Below, piece after piece: positions 10,107 through 20,783 of a stretch of 64,000 bases of DNA. The notes beneath the pieces are model-generated. The model ran no database searches, was not told where the DNA came from, and saw only the letters and a program-made list of their open reading frames with translations. The translations under genes and the position numbers were made by a program. The stretch is taken from the NCBI GenBank assembly GCA_010093515.1, contig MU001674.1:1265560-1329559 (forward strand), read 5' to 3'. Every line of letters starts with the position of its first letter. Position 1 is the first letter of the stretch. The DNA comes from Lineolata rhizophorae. Its lineage: Eukaryota > Ascomycota > Dothideomycetes > Lineolatales > Lineolataceae.

Positions 10107-13100
10107 GGTTAGTAGTAGGTTAGTATGTAGTAGGCACGCATTTACCCCACATTCTGCATCCGTTAGCGGGCTTGGGATGGGGCTGGTGTGTAGGCGTGTG
10201 TGTATGTGTGCGCGGGAGCGGGCGCCGTGCCCTACGGCATGTGGGTATGATGACGGATGGGTCGGGACGGATGCCCTACACACCTACTACGTACTACGTA
10301 TGGACGTACTACGCAGGTCATGGCGGCGCATCTTTGCCTCGCAGACTTCCCGTCAGTAGCAGCACGCACTCGTTCTTCCTGCCTTCCGATCTCCTTCTCG
10401 CGGGAAGAGCTGCCCCGCGCGTGCGCGCACGACCCGACGTGTCGGATCAACAACCAACCTACGTAGTACGGTAGTCGTGTGTGTGTGTGCGTATACACCG
10501 CAGGGCCAAGTCGGCTGACTGTGACCAGCCAGACGCGGCCCCCTTGCCTATGGTTTCCGTTCCCCGTGCTGCGCTGCTCTGCATGTTTTTTTTTTCTTTT
10601 TTCCCGCGCTGCCCCTCCCCTCTTCCGTACTTAGCTACCTGCCTACCCTGGTCCCCGCACCTGATTCCTGATTCCCGATTCCTGAAACATATATATCTGC
10701 GGGTGCTACGTGGAGGGCTGGTAGAGGATAGGTTAGAGTCGGGGTTTGGGACGGGCGCGGGGCGCCGCTAGGGCATGCCCCCGGGGATGACGGGTTGGTG
10801 AGAGGGGTCTGGCTCGTATGACGGTGGAGGGACCGCCGGCGCAGAGAAAACGATAATAACGAATGGAAAGCCAACCCTCGCCGGCGAACGGACGGTGTCT
10901 GGCCGTCGGAAAGGTTGTGTGGCGTGCAGGATGCGCTGGACAACGTGATCGCCGGGAACGGGGTCGATGTGCTTAAATGCGGGCTTGGCTCAAGGCCGGC
11001 TCGTGCCTATCGGCAGGCTGTTAGGCTAGGTACCTCATGTTTTGAAGGAATGTACCTGCCGCCGAGGAATTAGACCCGGTCTGAAGTTTAATCCGGACAG
11101 CTAGGCCGAGTGAAGGAGGGCAACCGATGCATGCGCGTGAAATGGAAAAGCAGCATTCGTTGGACCCGACGGGAGAGCCCGCAGCGGTGGCCAGTAAGTA
11201 AGTAAGCCCTAAAGACGTGCTCGAGCTAACCGACAGGCCGTATGTACATACAGTAGACTGAAATGGCCGAGGACGAACCCTAGCGCGGAATCATCATCCG
11301 TGCGCGTACACACATGCCGGGACGAACAACAGGAGCGCGTACGGAGTTCCGGTGGAAGTTTTAGGGTAGCAGTTAGGTGGTTCTCCGTCTAGCCAAAAAA
11401 AAAAAAAAAAAGATGACTGTCTTGCACTACTCTACGGATGGACTAAACAATAGGCTACAACACTAACCGCCCTAATTTAACTTGGCCTGTCCACCCTCGT
11501 CCTTGGACGGCCTTAAACCCGGGCGGTCGGGTTGCGCGGATGGCGGCCGGCCCCAATGTCGCCCATAGCCCAACCCCCCTTCTCCATCCATGATGCGTCT
11601 GCCAAATTCGTTCCACTCGATGCTTATGTTCTTATGTAGGCATCTGCATCGGGAGCCCGCATAACGGCCGTTGAAACCGCTGGGTCGGATAAATAAACAC
11701 GAGCGGGGGCCTTAACGCGGGAGGTGTGTGTGTGCAGGCCCAGAGGAAAGAGCACGAGAGGAAGGGATGACGCAGGAAGAAAGGAAAGGAAGAAAAAGTT
11801 AAAAAAGCAAAACGGGCACGCGCTCTCGTCCGGTCGAACGACCGAGGGGCGGAGGAGGGGGGTGCCACTGCGGCGGCGGGCGGCACCGCCGCACTCGCAC
11901 CCGACGTCGAACAAAAACAAACGACATCGCCCAGGAAAAGCTGGGCGGGCCAAGTCCCGACGAAGGAGCGAACGCACGCCCAATGCCCCCCAGGACGCCC
12001 GAGCAGGGCGGGCGGCAAGCGGATTTTCCGACAGGGCACGGCCAGGGGGTTCCCGGTAACTATATCAGGCCCGGTTGATGATGCCGAGCACATCACCGAC
12101 AGGCGACCAGGTACATACATACATACACACTGGTACCGGCCGGCGCGAAGTGAGCGCTATAAACGGTAAGATGTCCAAAGCGTCTATAGCCAACTTTTAG
12201 CGAGAAAAAAGGGAGTAAGATTTTAATTAGGTAGGTAGGTAAGTAGGAAGATAGCAAGTTCAGCGCTCAGACAGCATTTGCTCCTGCTCGTGAAGCTTCG
12301 TTGTTTTGATGAAGTGCGATCCTCACACTGGAGGTGTCCAACCCCCTGTAGATACCTCAAGTAGTCCTGGGCAGCGCCATCCCCGGGTATGCTGAGATGC
12401 TTCTAGACGTCAGCGCGCGCGCGCGCCGGGGCGACGGCGGCGCGCCGTATCCCGCCGTGCCATTGGCATGCGCGGTAGTTAGAAGCGAAGGACGAACGGG
12501 ATGACAAAAGGGAGGGAGGGAGGGAGGGAGAGGCGTCATTTCACGGTGTGGCCGAGAGGGCGGGTTTCTCAGCCGGGCCATTGAGCGTGTGTGGCTCGTT
12601 GCGCGGGTTTACCTGCCTATACATGCTGTACATGCCTATCGCTGTGGCGCGCGGTCGGGGAAAGGACCGCCCTGCTGCACACAGGTCGGTGGGGTCGGCT
12701 AGCGCAGCCTTGGCCCAGCGTCGCCAAACAACGGCGGTCATAATAGCCTCATAAGGATGGGTCGTGGTGAATGGCTCTGTTCTGGGCCAGAGCGGACCCC
12801 CCGTCGGGGCGCCGCGTGCCGCGAATGGCCGCGCGGGCGGGCGTGTACACGGTACCTGCGGGACGCAGTGAGGGTTTTGGCCAGGATCGGGCGCGGGAGA
12901 GGAGCTGGCGACTGGATGGGTCATGTGTGACCGGGCCGGGGCGGGGGGAAGGCGGGCGCGTGGGATTGGGCGGGAGCGCAGGCGCCCCGTTGCTTTGTTT
13001 TCGCGGGGCCTGCTAGCGTGCCCGCGCCGTCCGCTGCCGGGAGGATGTGTGGCATGTAGGCGGGCGGGCGGGCAGTGTCTGTCTGCGCGCACTGGGAGCA

Positions 13101-13541
13101 AGCGCAGACGAGAGAGGTGCGAGGAGCGAGGAGCACAAGTGCGCGTCCGCATCGGCGACCGCGCGCTGGGTCCATCTTCGGCTATATTTTTCTTTTTTTC
13201 TTTTCCGCCTTTCTTTTGCCCCTCCCTGCACTCGCCCCGGGCCTTCCTTTCTGCTCGCTGCAGGCATCCGCCGCACCGCAGCGCTGCTGCTCTCTCCACA
13301 TCCCGCCCGCCCCCGATTTGACCGGCCGAGACGCCCCGGCCTCGTCGTTGCTTGGCCTGCCTTTTCTCTTCTTCTTCCCTTTCACCACAACACAACGACA
13401 GCCTTTGATTCTTTTCTTCTTCAACGCAGATCCTACGCCCCCGACCCACGCTCATTTTGCTCTGACTGCGCCTCGATTCATTTTGCTCCTTTTCTTTTTT
13501 TTCTCTTCTTTTCTTCCCTCTCCCTTCCAATCGCTCCCTTG

Positions 13542-13562
13542 ATGGTGGCCACTCGCTGCTGA
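13542..13562 (+). promoter_or_regulatory. Candidate upstream ORF in RIM15 leader (MVATRC)
   Basis: The frame ATG...TGA encodes six residues and lies about 610 bases upstream of the RIM15 start, just after the CT-rich tract. If the transcript starts in or before that tract, this would be an upstream ORF. The transcription start is unknown. Confidence 0.25.
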
Positions 13563-13916
13563 AAGGTAGCGTGGGCCTTCGTCCTGCCGCCGGTCCCGAG
13601 CGGCTTGCGAGTTTGGGCAACGTCCTCCCGAGTCCGCCGCACCATTCCCGGCGCGAGTTCGACGACTAGGCCTGCGAGCAGTCCTCGTGGGACCGCATCC
13701 GCTCTGCCAAGCAGCCAGAAGCGGATTCGACCACCAGCTTCGCGAGCGTCGCGTCGTCCTTCAACACAATCGACGTCCTTTCTTCGCCTACGTGCCGAGT
13801 CCCGCCGCCTTTCCCCCGCACGCCCCTCTCCACACCGCACCGCATCGCACGTCGCGCGCGTCCTCTTCTGCCTCCGTATTCTCGCCGCCGCTCCGACTCC
13901 ATCAAGGCTTCCTGTC

Positions 13917-13946
13917 ATGATGGTCGGCGCGGTCGGCGCGATATAG
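13917..13946 (+). promoter_or_regulatory. Candidate upstream ORF in RIM15 leader (MMVGAVGAI)
   Basis: Two adjacent ATGs open a nine-residue frame ending TAG, 227 bases before the RIM15 ATG. Closely spaced upstream ORFs are common in leaders of fungal signalling kinases and can lower or condition translation. Its presence on the mRNA is inferred. Confidence 0.3.
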
Positions 13947-14173
13947 TCGACTTGCGGGGCGGCCCCCCCTCCCCGCCGGGCAGCCAATTCTCCCTGACTG
14001 ACCCAGCACGCCGGAGGCTACAGCCATACGAAGAAAGGAAGGAACGGCACGACTCTCAAGGCAGCCACGCGACCGCCACTTTCCCCGCCTAGCAACTAGT
14101 TTTTTCAAACTTTGGCAGCGACGACCGCACGAGGACAGAAGGATCACACCTTACCAGCAGTTTCGGGCCAATC

Positions 14174-17100
14174 ATGACAAGCACACCGCCGCAAAACTCC
14201 GGGGAAGGCGCCATGCCTCCGCCTGCCGCTCCCATAACCATGGCCCCGCCGCCCGCCGTCACGGCGCTCAAGCAAGAAGCCGCGGCCGCGGTGGGGAACC
14301 TGAGCGGCGGCGGCGGCGGCGATGGCAGCGGCGGCGGCAGGCCTATAACGCAGATGGAGCGGTCCATCAGCATGGATATCCGGGAGGAGAAGGAGGAGCT
14401 GAAGGAGGCGGCAGAGCAGAGCCGGAACGTGGTCATGGACCTGGCACTGGACGGGCGGGTGCGCTGGGTGAGCGCGTCGTGGGAGCGCGTCGTGGGCACC
14501 AAGCCGGAGGAGGTCCAGGGCAAGCCGGTTGCCGACGTCCTGGTCGACGATAAGAATGTCTTTGCTGAGGCTATCGAGTCGATGGGGCGGGATGATAGTA
14601 GGAGTCGTCTGGTGCGGTTTAGGGTGCCCATGGGCCCGTCATCGGCGATTAGGCGGAAGCGCGAGTCGAGGGCAAATTCGAGACAGGAGGGTGCTCGAGG
14701 CGAAGAGGGGGAGAGCACGGAGCAGGTTCTAGAGGAGGATGAGGAGGACATTCTCGATCTTGAGGCGCAGGGAATGATGGTGTATGATCCTGCGTCTGGC
14801 GGAGAGAGTCACGTAGGTGTTCATTTTACGTCTTGTGCTGTCTCATTCGGCGGCTTGGTCACTCCTATCTAACGCAAAGCAGACAATGTGGATGGTTCGC
14901 CCCCAGGTGATCCGCGAGGTGACGATCGATCTTCCGGAAATCTTAGTCGAGTCTCTTGGTGTCGGTGCGGAGATGCTCGCTAATTACCTTACCGCGTTGG
15001 CCGAAGTTGGCGCAAACGACCCTGGAAACCACCCGCCCCCGCTTCCCGTGTTGTGTCGCATCTGTGAGCGTCAGATCACGCCCTGGTGGTTCGAAAAACA
15101 CACGGAGCTTTGTTTGCAGGAGCATCATGCTGAGATGGATGTCCAAATGGCCCAGGAAGCACTCACGGAACATCGGAATACCATCGTTAAGATCCTGGAT
15201 GCTCTCGAAGCCCAGCGCCAACCGAGACCTACCTCCGGAGAAGTTATTGCGTCGGCACGCCCGGTCCCGGAGTACAAGGGCTTTCCGATAGGTCCGCCTT
15301 CGACGCCGTCTTCTGGGCCTTCTTCTGGGCGAGCTTCTCCCGCTTCGCCGCCATCCCGCTCCAGGGAGCGTCCTGTCGGCCTCGGTCATGCTAGGGCGAA
15401 GTCATTCGGCATCAGGAGGCCAGCTTATCGTATCGTCGAGCTTGTCCTTGATCTTTGCGACACCGCTTTGGAAATTAACATGCCTTCCATCAAAGACACT
15501 CGTACCCAGCTCTCAACTGATATTCGAACCATTTCCCCGCAGTCCGAGAACCGCATCTCTCAGGTTGTGAACTGGGAGACGGGCCCCTCAAGCTCGCAAG
15601 ATCAGGGCCTAGCGGCTCTCTCGGACGACACGTCCAGACTGTCGAAACAGAAAGTTGACGCGGTAAATCGTTACCGCCGAATCCTCGAATACTCGGAGCG
15701 CATCCGGGTCGAGTTCGATATTCGTGTTCAGGAGTGCATAGATGCGGCGATGCGTAAGGCTGCGAAAATTGCTGCGGGCGAGTTGACTGACTCGAGCGAA
15801 GACACCACCTCGCAAAGCGGCGCCGAGGCCGAGGCCGAAGGCGAAGCTGAAGACGACACCGAAGCGGAAGCGCCTCTAGATACGCCTGCGGAGGAGGCCA
15901 TGTTCCCTGCTTCGTTTGACGGTCCGTCCGCCATGGCAACTGCTCTTGGCAATGCTTCTGACTCGTCTCTAACCGCTCGTCTAGAGCGAAGCACGTCTTC
16001 CGCCGCCGGGTCCGCCACTCGGTCTAGCAGTCCCGGTGGCACGCAAACGCCGCGCTCCCATCCAGGCGCCATGAGCTTCGTCTCGCAGAGCAAGCGCGCT
16101 TCGATGCAGTTTGAAAGCGACGCGGGCGGCGACAGCGACAGCAGCGTCCGGTCCTCGGTTCTCTCCGCCGGCCGGCGTGCCGAATCGCCCGGCTCGGAGT
16201 ACAACCTCAGCAGGGTTGCGAGCTCGAGGGAGCGCAAGCGTAGAAGCTTGATCTTGCCTAGCATGATGGGTAACAGCAGGCAGCAGTCACCCGCCCGGGG
16301 CATGGTACCACCTTCGTCGCCGTTGCGCATGTCCAAGCCACGCATCCCGAGTGGTTCCGAGGGTGTACAGTCGCCCCCCGTCACTTCTCCGGTGCTTTCC
16401 ACCACCGAGTTTTCCTCGCCCGCTATTCCGGCAATGGCAGGACAGCCGCACGCGCTTCACCATCACCACCACCACCACCACCGGAGACAGTCGTCGGCGG
16501 CCGTTTCTGAGCACTCGCGGCCGCCGCTCTCGCCGCGGCTGATCGCGGTGTCGAACCCGCAGCCGCGGGCCCAGCCACCTTCGATCAAAGATTTTGAGAT
16601 TATCAAGCCGATCAGCAAGGGTGCTTTTGGGAGCGTTTATCTGTCCAAGAAGAAGTCTACTGGAGAGTATTTCGCGATCAAGGTGCTCAAGAAGGCGGAC
16701 ATGGTGGCGAAGAATCAGGTCACGAACGTCAAATCGGAGCGCGCTATTATGATTCGCCAGGGCGAGAGTGACTTCGTCGCCAAGCTGTACTGGACTTTCT
16801 CCAGCAAGGACTATCTCTACTTGGTTATGGAGTATCTCAACGGAGGAGACTGCGCCTCTCTGGTCAAGGTACTCGGCGGACTTTCTGAAGATTGGGCTAA
16901 GAAGTATCTCGCCGAGGTTGTTCTTGGCGTGGAGAACTTGCACAGCCAGGGCATCGTGCACCGTGACCTGAAGCCGGATAATCTCCTGATCGATCAGAAG
17001 GGTCATCTGAAGCTGACGGACTTTGGGTTGTCGCGCATGGGCTTGATCGGTCGACAGAAGAGGGCGTTGGCGCGCAAGCCGGAAGACACGGTGCCCGATT

Positions 17101-20100
17101 TGCTCAAGCAGGGGCCGTTCCAACGGGCGGTGTCGAGTACGTCGTCTCGCTCGGCATCGTTTGACTTCCAGGAACACTCGCCTGGTCAGACTCCGAACCT
17201 GGCGCCCGCGACGGGAGGTGACATTGGCATGCCGTCGTACTTCAACTTGAGCAGAGAAAGTTCTGTGACGCAGGCCAAGGAGACATCTCGGAGGACGTCT
17301 AGAAATAGAAGCGACAGCGGCGATAGCGAGGCCCTGCAGGCAGCGTTTAGGCGGCTCTCCATTGCGGACGAGTCGGCTATTGCCAAGCGTCGCACGCCCA
17401 TCGAAGAGGAAAAAGGCTTCCCGGATGAAGGTTCGCCGGACGCATACGCGCTTCGTCCGTCGCTCAGCCAGGCTAGCATTCCGCCGAATAGCAGCACACC
17501 ACCTCAGGGATCTATCATGCCGCCGCCGGACATGACACTCTTCGACCCAGAGGACAGCAATCGCAAGTTTGTGGGAACGCCAGATTATCTCGCGCCCGAG
17601 ACCATCAATGGCGTGGGACAGGATGAGGTTAGTGATTGGTGGTCTCTGGGGTGCATCCTGTTCGAGTGCTTGTACGGCTATCCGCCTTTCCACGCCGACA
17701 CACCGGAGAAGGTTTTTGAGAATATTCTTGACCGGAAGATCGACTGGCCCGACGAGGACGCCTACGACGTGTCGGACGAGGCGAAAGATCTCATGAACAA
17801 GCTCATGTGCACGGATCCCACGCAGCGGCTCGGCGCGAACAAGGACGACAAGTACGCTAGTGGCGGCGACGAGGTCAGGCATCATCCGTGGTTCGCCGAC
17901 ATCAACTGGGAGACGCTGCGCGAGGATGAGGCGTCATTTGTGCCGGCGCCGGAAAACCCCGAGGACACGGAGTACTTCGACGCGAGAGGGGCGGACATGG
18001 CCAACTTCGACTCCGAATTTGAGGATCAGGGAGCCACGTCCACGGGCACCCCAGGCGCGGATTACACAGACCGGCCACATGACGCGCTCTCCCGTGTTCG
18101 GTCGCAGGTCAATTCGTCGTCGATGAAGCGTGGGCTCATTCCGCTGCACATCCCGCCGCATGTGCGCGATGGGCGCAACAGGCGGCTGAGCGAGCCGGTT
18201 CCCGTGGACGACTTTGGGAGCTTCACGTTCAAGAATCTGCCCGTTTTGGAGAAGGCGAACAAGGACGTCATCCAAAAATTGAGGGCGGAGGCTATGCAGG
18301 CCCAGAGCAAGGCCGCATCCTCGCTCAATTCGCCCGGCGGCACATCACCGGCTCCGTCGTTGGAGTCAAGCCCCGTTATCCCTGGTCCGCTCAAGCGTAC
18401 ACTGTCTACAAACAAGGGTGGATCAAACGTCAATCGACCGGCCTCGCCTTCTCTACTGAGTCAACCCAATTCGTCTCCCAACAGACAATCCCAGCCGTCT
18501 TCTCCGTTGCTAGTTTCGTTTACAACTGGACAGAACCATGAACGCAGGAAGACGTCGAGCGGCTCGTCATCGTTATCGGCGCAGAACAGTTCGTTGCACC
18601 CTGGCGGCTTTTTCGATGTCCCTCGTCTCCCAAACAACATGAAGCCGCCTTCGTCTACTGCGTCGTCGCCGATCAAGGTTGTCAAGACGCCGGGAGCGCC
18701 GCCTTCGTTACCCCAGGAGAAGACGTACCCCGGACAGCGCCAGACCAGTGGCGCTTCTACGTCCGGCGGAAGCGCTGTGGCTTCCCCGCGCACGAGGTCG
18801 CAGACGCTTGGGTCGCAGGAGGGCGAGACGTTGCACAGGGACAGCCTTTCAAGCCACTACAAGCGTCGTAGTCAGGTGATGGATATTTCGCCGTCCTCGT
18901 CGGACAACGAAGATGGGAGGGCCAAAGCCGTGATGAAGTATCAGCGGCGCCGTCATAGCTCGAGGAGGCATTCCCAGTTCAATTTGGCAGATGGTCCCGT
19001 CTTCAGACCACTTGACGTGCTCGTTTGCGAGGACCACCCCGTCTCCCGGATCGTCATGGAGAAGCTGCTCGAGAAGCTGCGGTGTCGCTGCATCGTCGTG
19101 TCTAACGGGCACGACGCGATGCGCTACGGCATGGGGGAAGTCAAGTTCGACATCATCATGATGGAATTCAACCTGCCGCAGATGAACGGCGCAGACGTGG
19201 CGCGCATGATTCGCGAGATCCAAAACACGAACAAGAACACGCCGATCGTGGCCGTAACGGGGTACTTGAAAGACCTCCAGGCTCCGCACCATTTCGACGC
19301 GCTGATCGAGAAGCCGCCGACGGTCGAGTCGCTCACGGAGGTCCTCGGCCGACTCTGCCAGTGGAAGCCGCCGCCGCCGGGCTGGACCGGCGCCGTCCAG
19401 CATCCTGTCCCGCATCACCTCGCGGCAGCCGGCGGTTCGTTCAAGTCGGCCATGCACCCGGGTGGCGGCCGGTACGAGGACAGCCCGACGTCCAATAGTT
19501 CCGGTTTCGCGGGCACCATCCCGTCGAGCAGCTACCGCGGCTCGTCGCGCGAAGACTCGGTTTCGAGTTCCTTCTTTGGCGACACGGACTCGCGCTCCGA
19601 CGACGTCTCGGCGGGGCTGTCGCGCCAGACGACGGACGACTGGCGCGAGCGCGAGCGCGATCGCGATCTCGCGCGCGTGTTTGGCGGGCTGGGAATTTCG
19701 GGCACTGGCGGCGGCGGAGGCGGCGTGCACGGACATCAGCAACAGCAGCCGGAGCCGACGCAGCCGATTGCGGTGCAGCCGCGCTCGTCCACGCATGGGA
19801 GCATGGATTCGGGCAAGGTGCTGTTGCCGCCCTTGTCGGGGGCCATCTCGTCCAACTCGGACCACGTCGTGCACCAGTCGTCGGCGCCGGCCGCACTAGA
19901 GCATCCGAGTATGCCGGGCCGCAAGGCGCGTTCGAACGCGGCGGTGATGGCTCCCCCGTCGGACAGGACGCCGCCGAAGCGCAGGCCCGGCGACGGCACG
20001 CGCAAGCCGCCGCGGCTGCAAGAGAGCGCCGAGTCCGGCGACGACGAAGACGAGGAGCTCGGCGACAAGCACGTGCGCGCCAAGAGCCCGAAGGGCGGGG

Positions 20101-20533
20101 CACGAGGCGTCGGGTCCGGGGTCGGGGCCGGGGCCGCTGGCGCCGGCGCGCCCGGGTTCACGCAGCTGACGACGTCGACGTCGAACGCGGGCAGCGGCAA
20201 GCGCAGCTCGAAGCTGAGCACGGAGATGATGCGGACGAACAGCCACGGGTCGGTGGTGTCGGTCGAGGACATGGCGGCCGCGACGGAGGCGCTGGCGTCG
20301 AGCCCGCCGCCGTGCATCGACGAGGACGTGGTCGAGGAGGCCAAGGGGTCGCTGGCGCGTCGCGACGTCGAAGGCGCCGATGCGGCGCTCGCGCGGCTGG
20401 AAGGCGCGGCGCAGACGGCGGCTGTCGTCAAGGAGGAGGCGGAGCCGTCCAAGACGCCGGAGTTGCGGCAGCCGTGGGTCTCGACGAGCGTGGAGAACAC
20501 GTCGGTCGCGGATTTTGCCAGGAAGTTCGAGGG

Positions 20534-20568
<35 letters not shown>

Positions 20569-20783
20569 ACAAGACGGTCAAGCGGAGCTCCGGCGCCATG
20601 ACGCCGCCGGAGATCTTCCCCAAGAGGCCCGGGGGCGAGGTGGTGACGGTGGAGGCGCCGGACACGACGCCGACGGCGGGGGAGAGGGATAAGGGCTTGT
20701 TGGTGGGGGAGGGGAGCGAGAGCCCGGATCCGGATCCGACGCCGAAGGCGGGGGCGTCGCCAATGAGTGGGGGAAAGATGTAG
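14174..20783 (+). CDS. RIM15: RIM15-type (Greatwall/AGC) protein kinase with PAS, zinc finger and receiver domains
   Basis: Two exons (14174-14812 and 14883-20783, phase 0) encode about 2,179 residues. In order: a PAS-like domain (~75-125, NVVMDLALDGRVRWVSASWE); a C2HC zinc finger (~271-292, CRICERQITPWWFEKHTELC); and a kinase domain from ~780 with GAFGSVY, AIKVLKK, HRDLKPDN and DFGLSR. A long insert (~165 residues, 17040-17540) precedes GTPDYLAPE, the hallmark of Greatwall/Rim15 kinases, and an AGC tail follows. A receiver domain spans ~1588-1706 (VLVCEDHPVSR, AVTGYL, IEKPP), and the Ser/Gly/Glu-rich tail includes a GEGEGE run. In yeast Rim15 drives quiescence, stress and nutrient responses downstream of TOR/PKA through endosulfines. 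The residue at the receiver phospho-acceptor position is Glu (codon 19164-19166) rather than Asp. A His run (from 16459) lies before the kinase domain. Confidence 0.95.

Larger units (their letters stand above)
10107..14173. other. Long GC-rich intergenic region and pyrimidine-rich leader of RIM15
   Basis: No protein family is recognisable. The region holds CTACTACGTA-type motifs at 10283-10314 and 10458-10470, a GGGA repeat near 12510-12531, GTAG/TACA tetranucleotide runs near 12112-12128 and 12228-12250, and an A run at 11395-11411. From about 13180 to 13545 the plus strand is strikingly CT-rich, as in fungal promoters and 5' leaders, and the stretch before RIM15 contains two tiny ATG-started frames (see 13542-13562 and 13917-13946). 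A 359-codon minus-strand frame at 12541-13620 is the antisense of this tract and is not credible. Confidence 0.5.

Noticed and set aside
12541-13620. 359-codon minus-strand frame
   Set aside because: It is the antisense of a CT-rich leader; composition is Arg/Lys/Glu-rich with no domain. Rare stops in such DNA explain its length.
16287-17885. 532-codon minus-strand frame inside RIM15
   Set aside because: Shadow of the kinase-coding exon; Arg/His-rich with no family signature.
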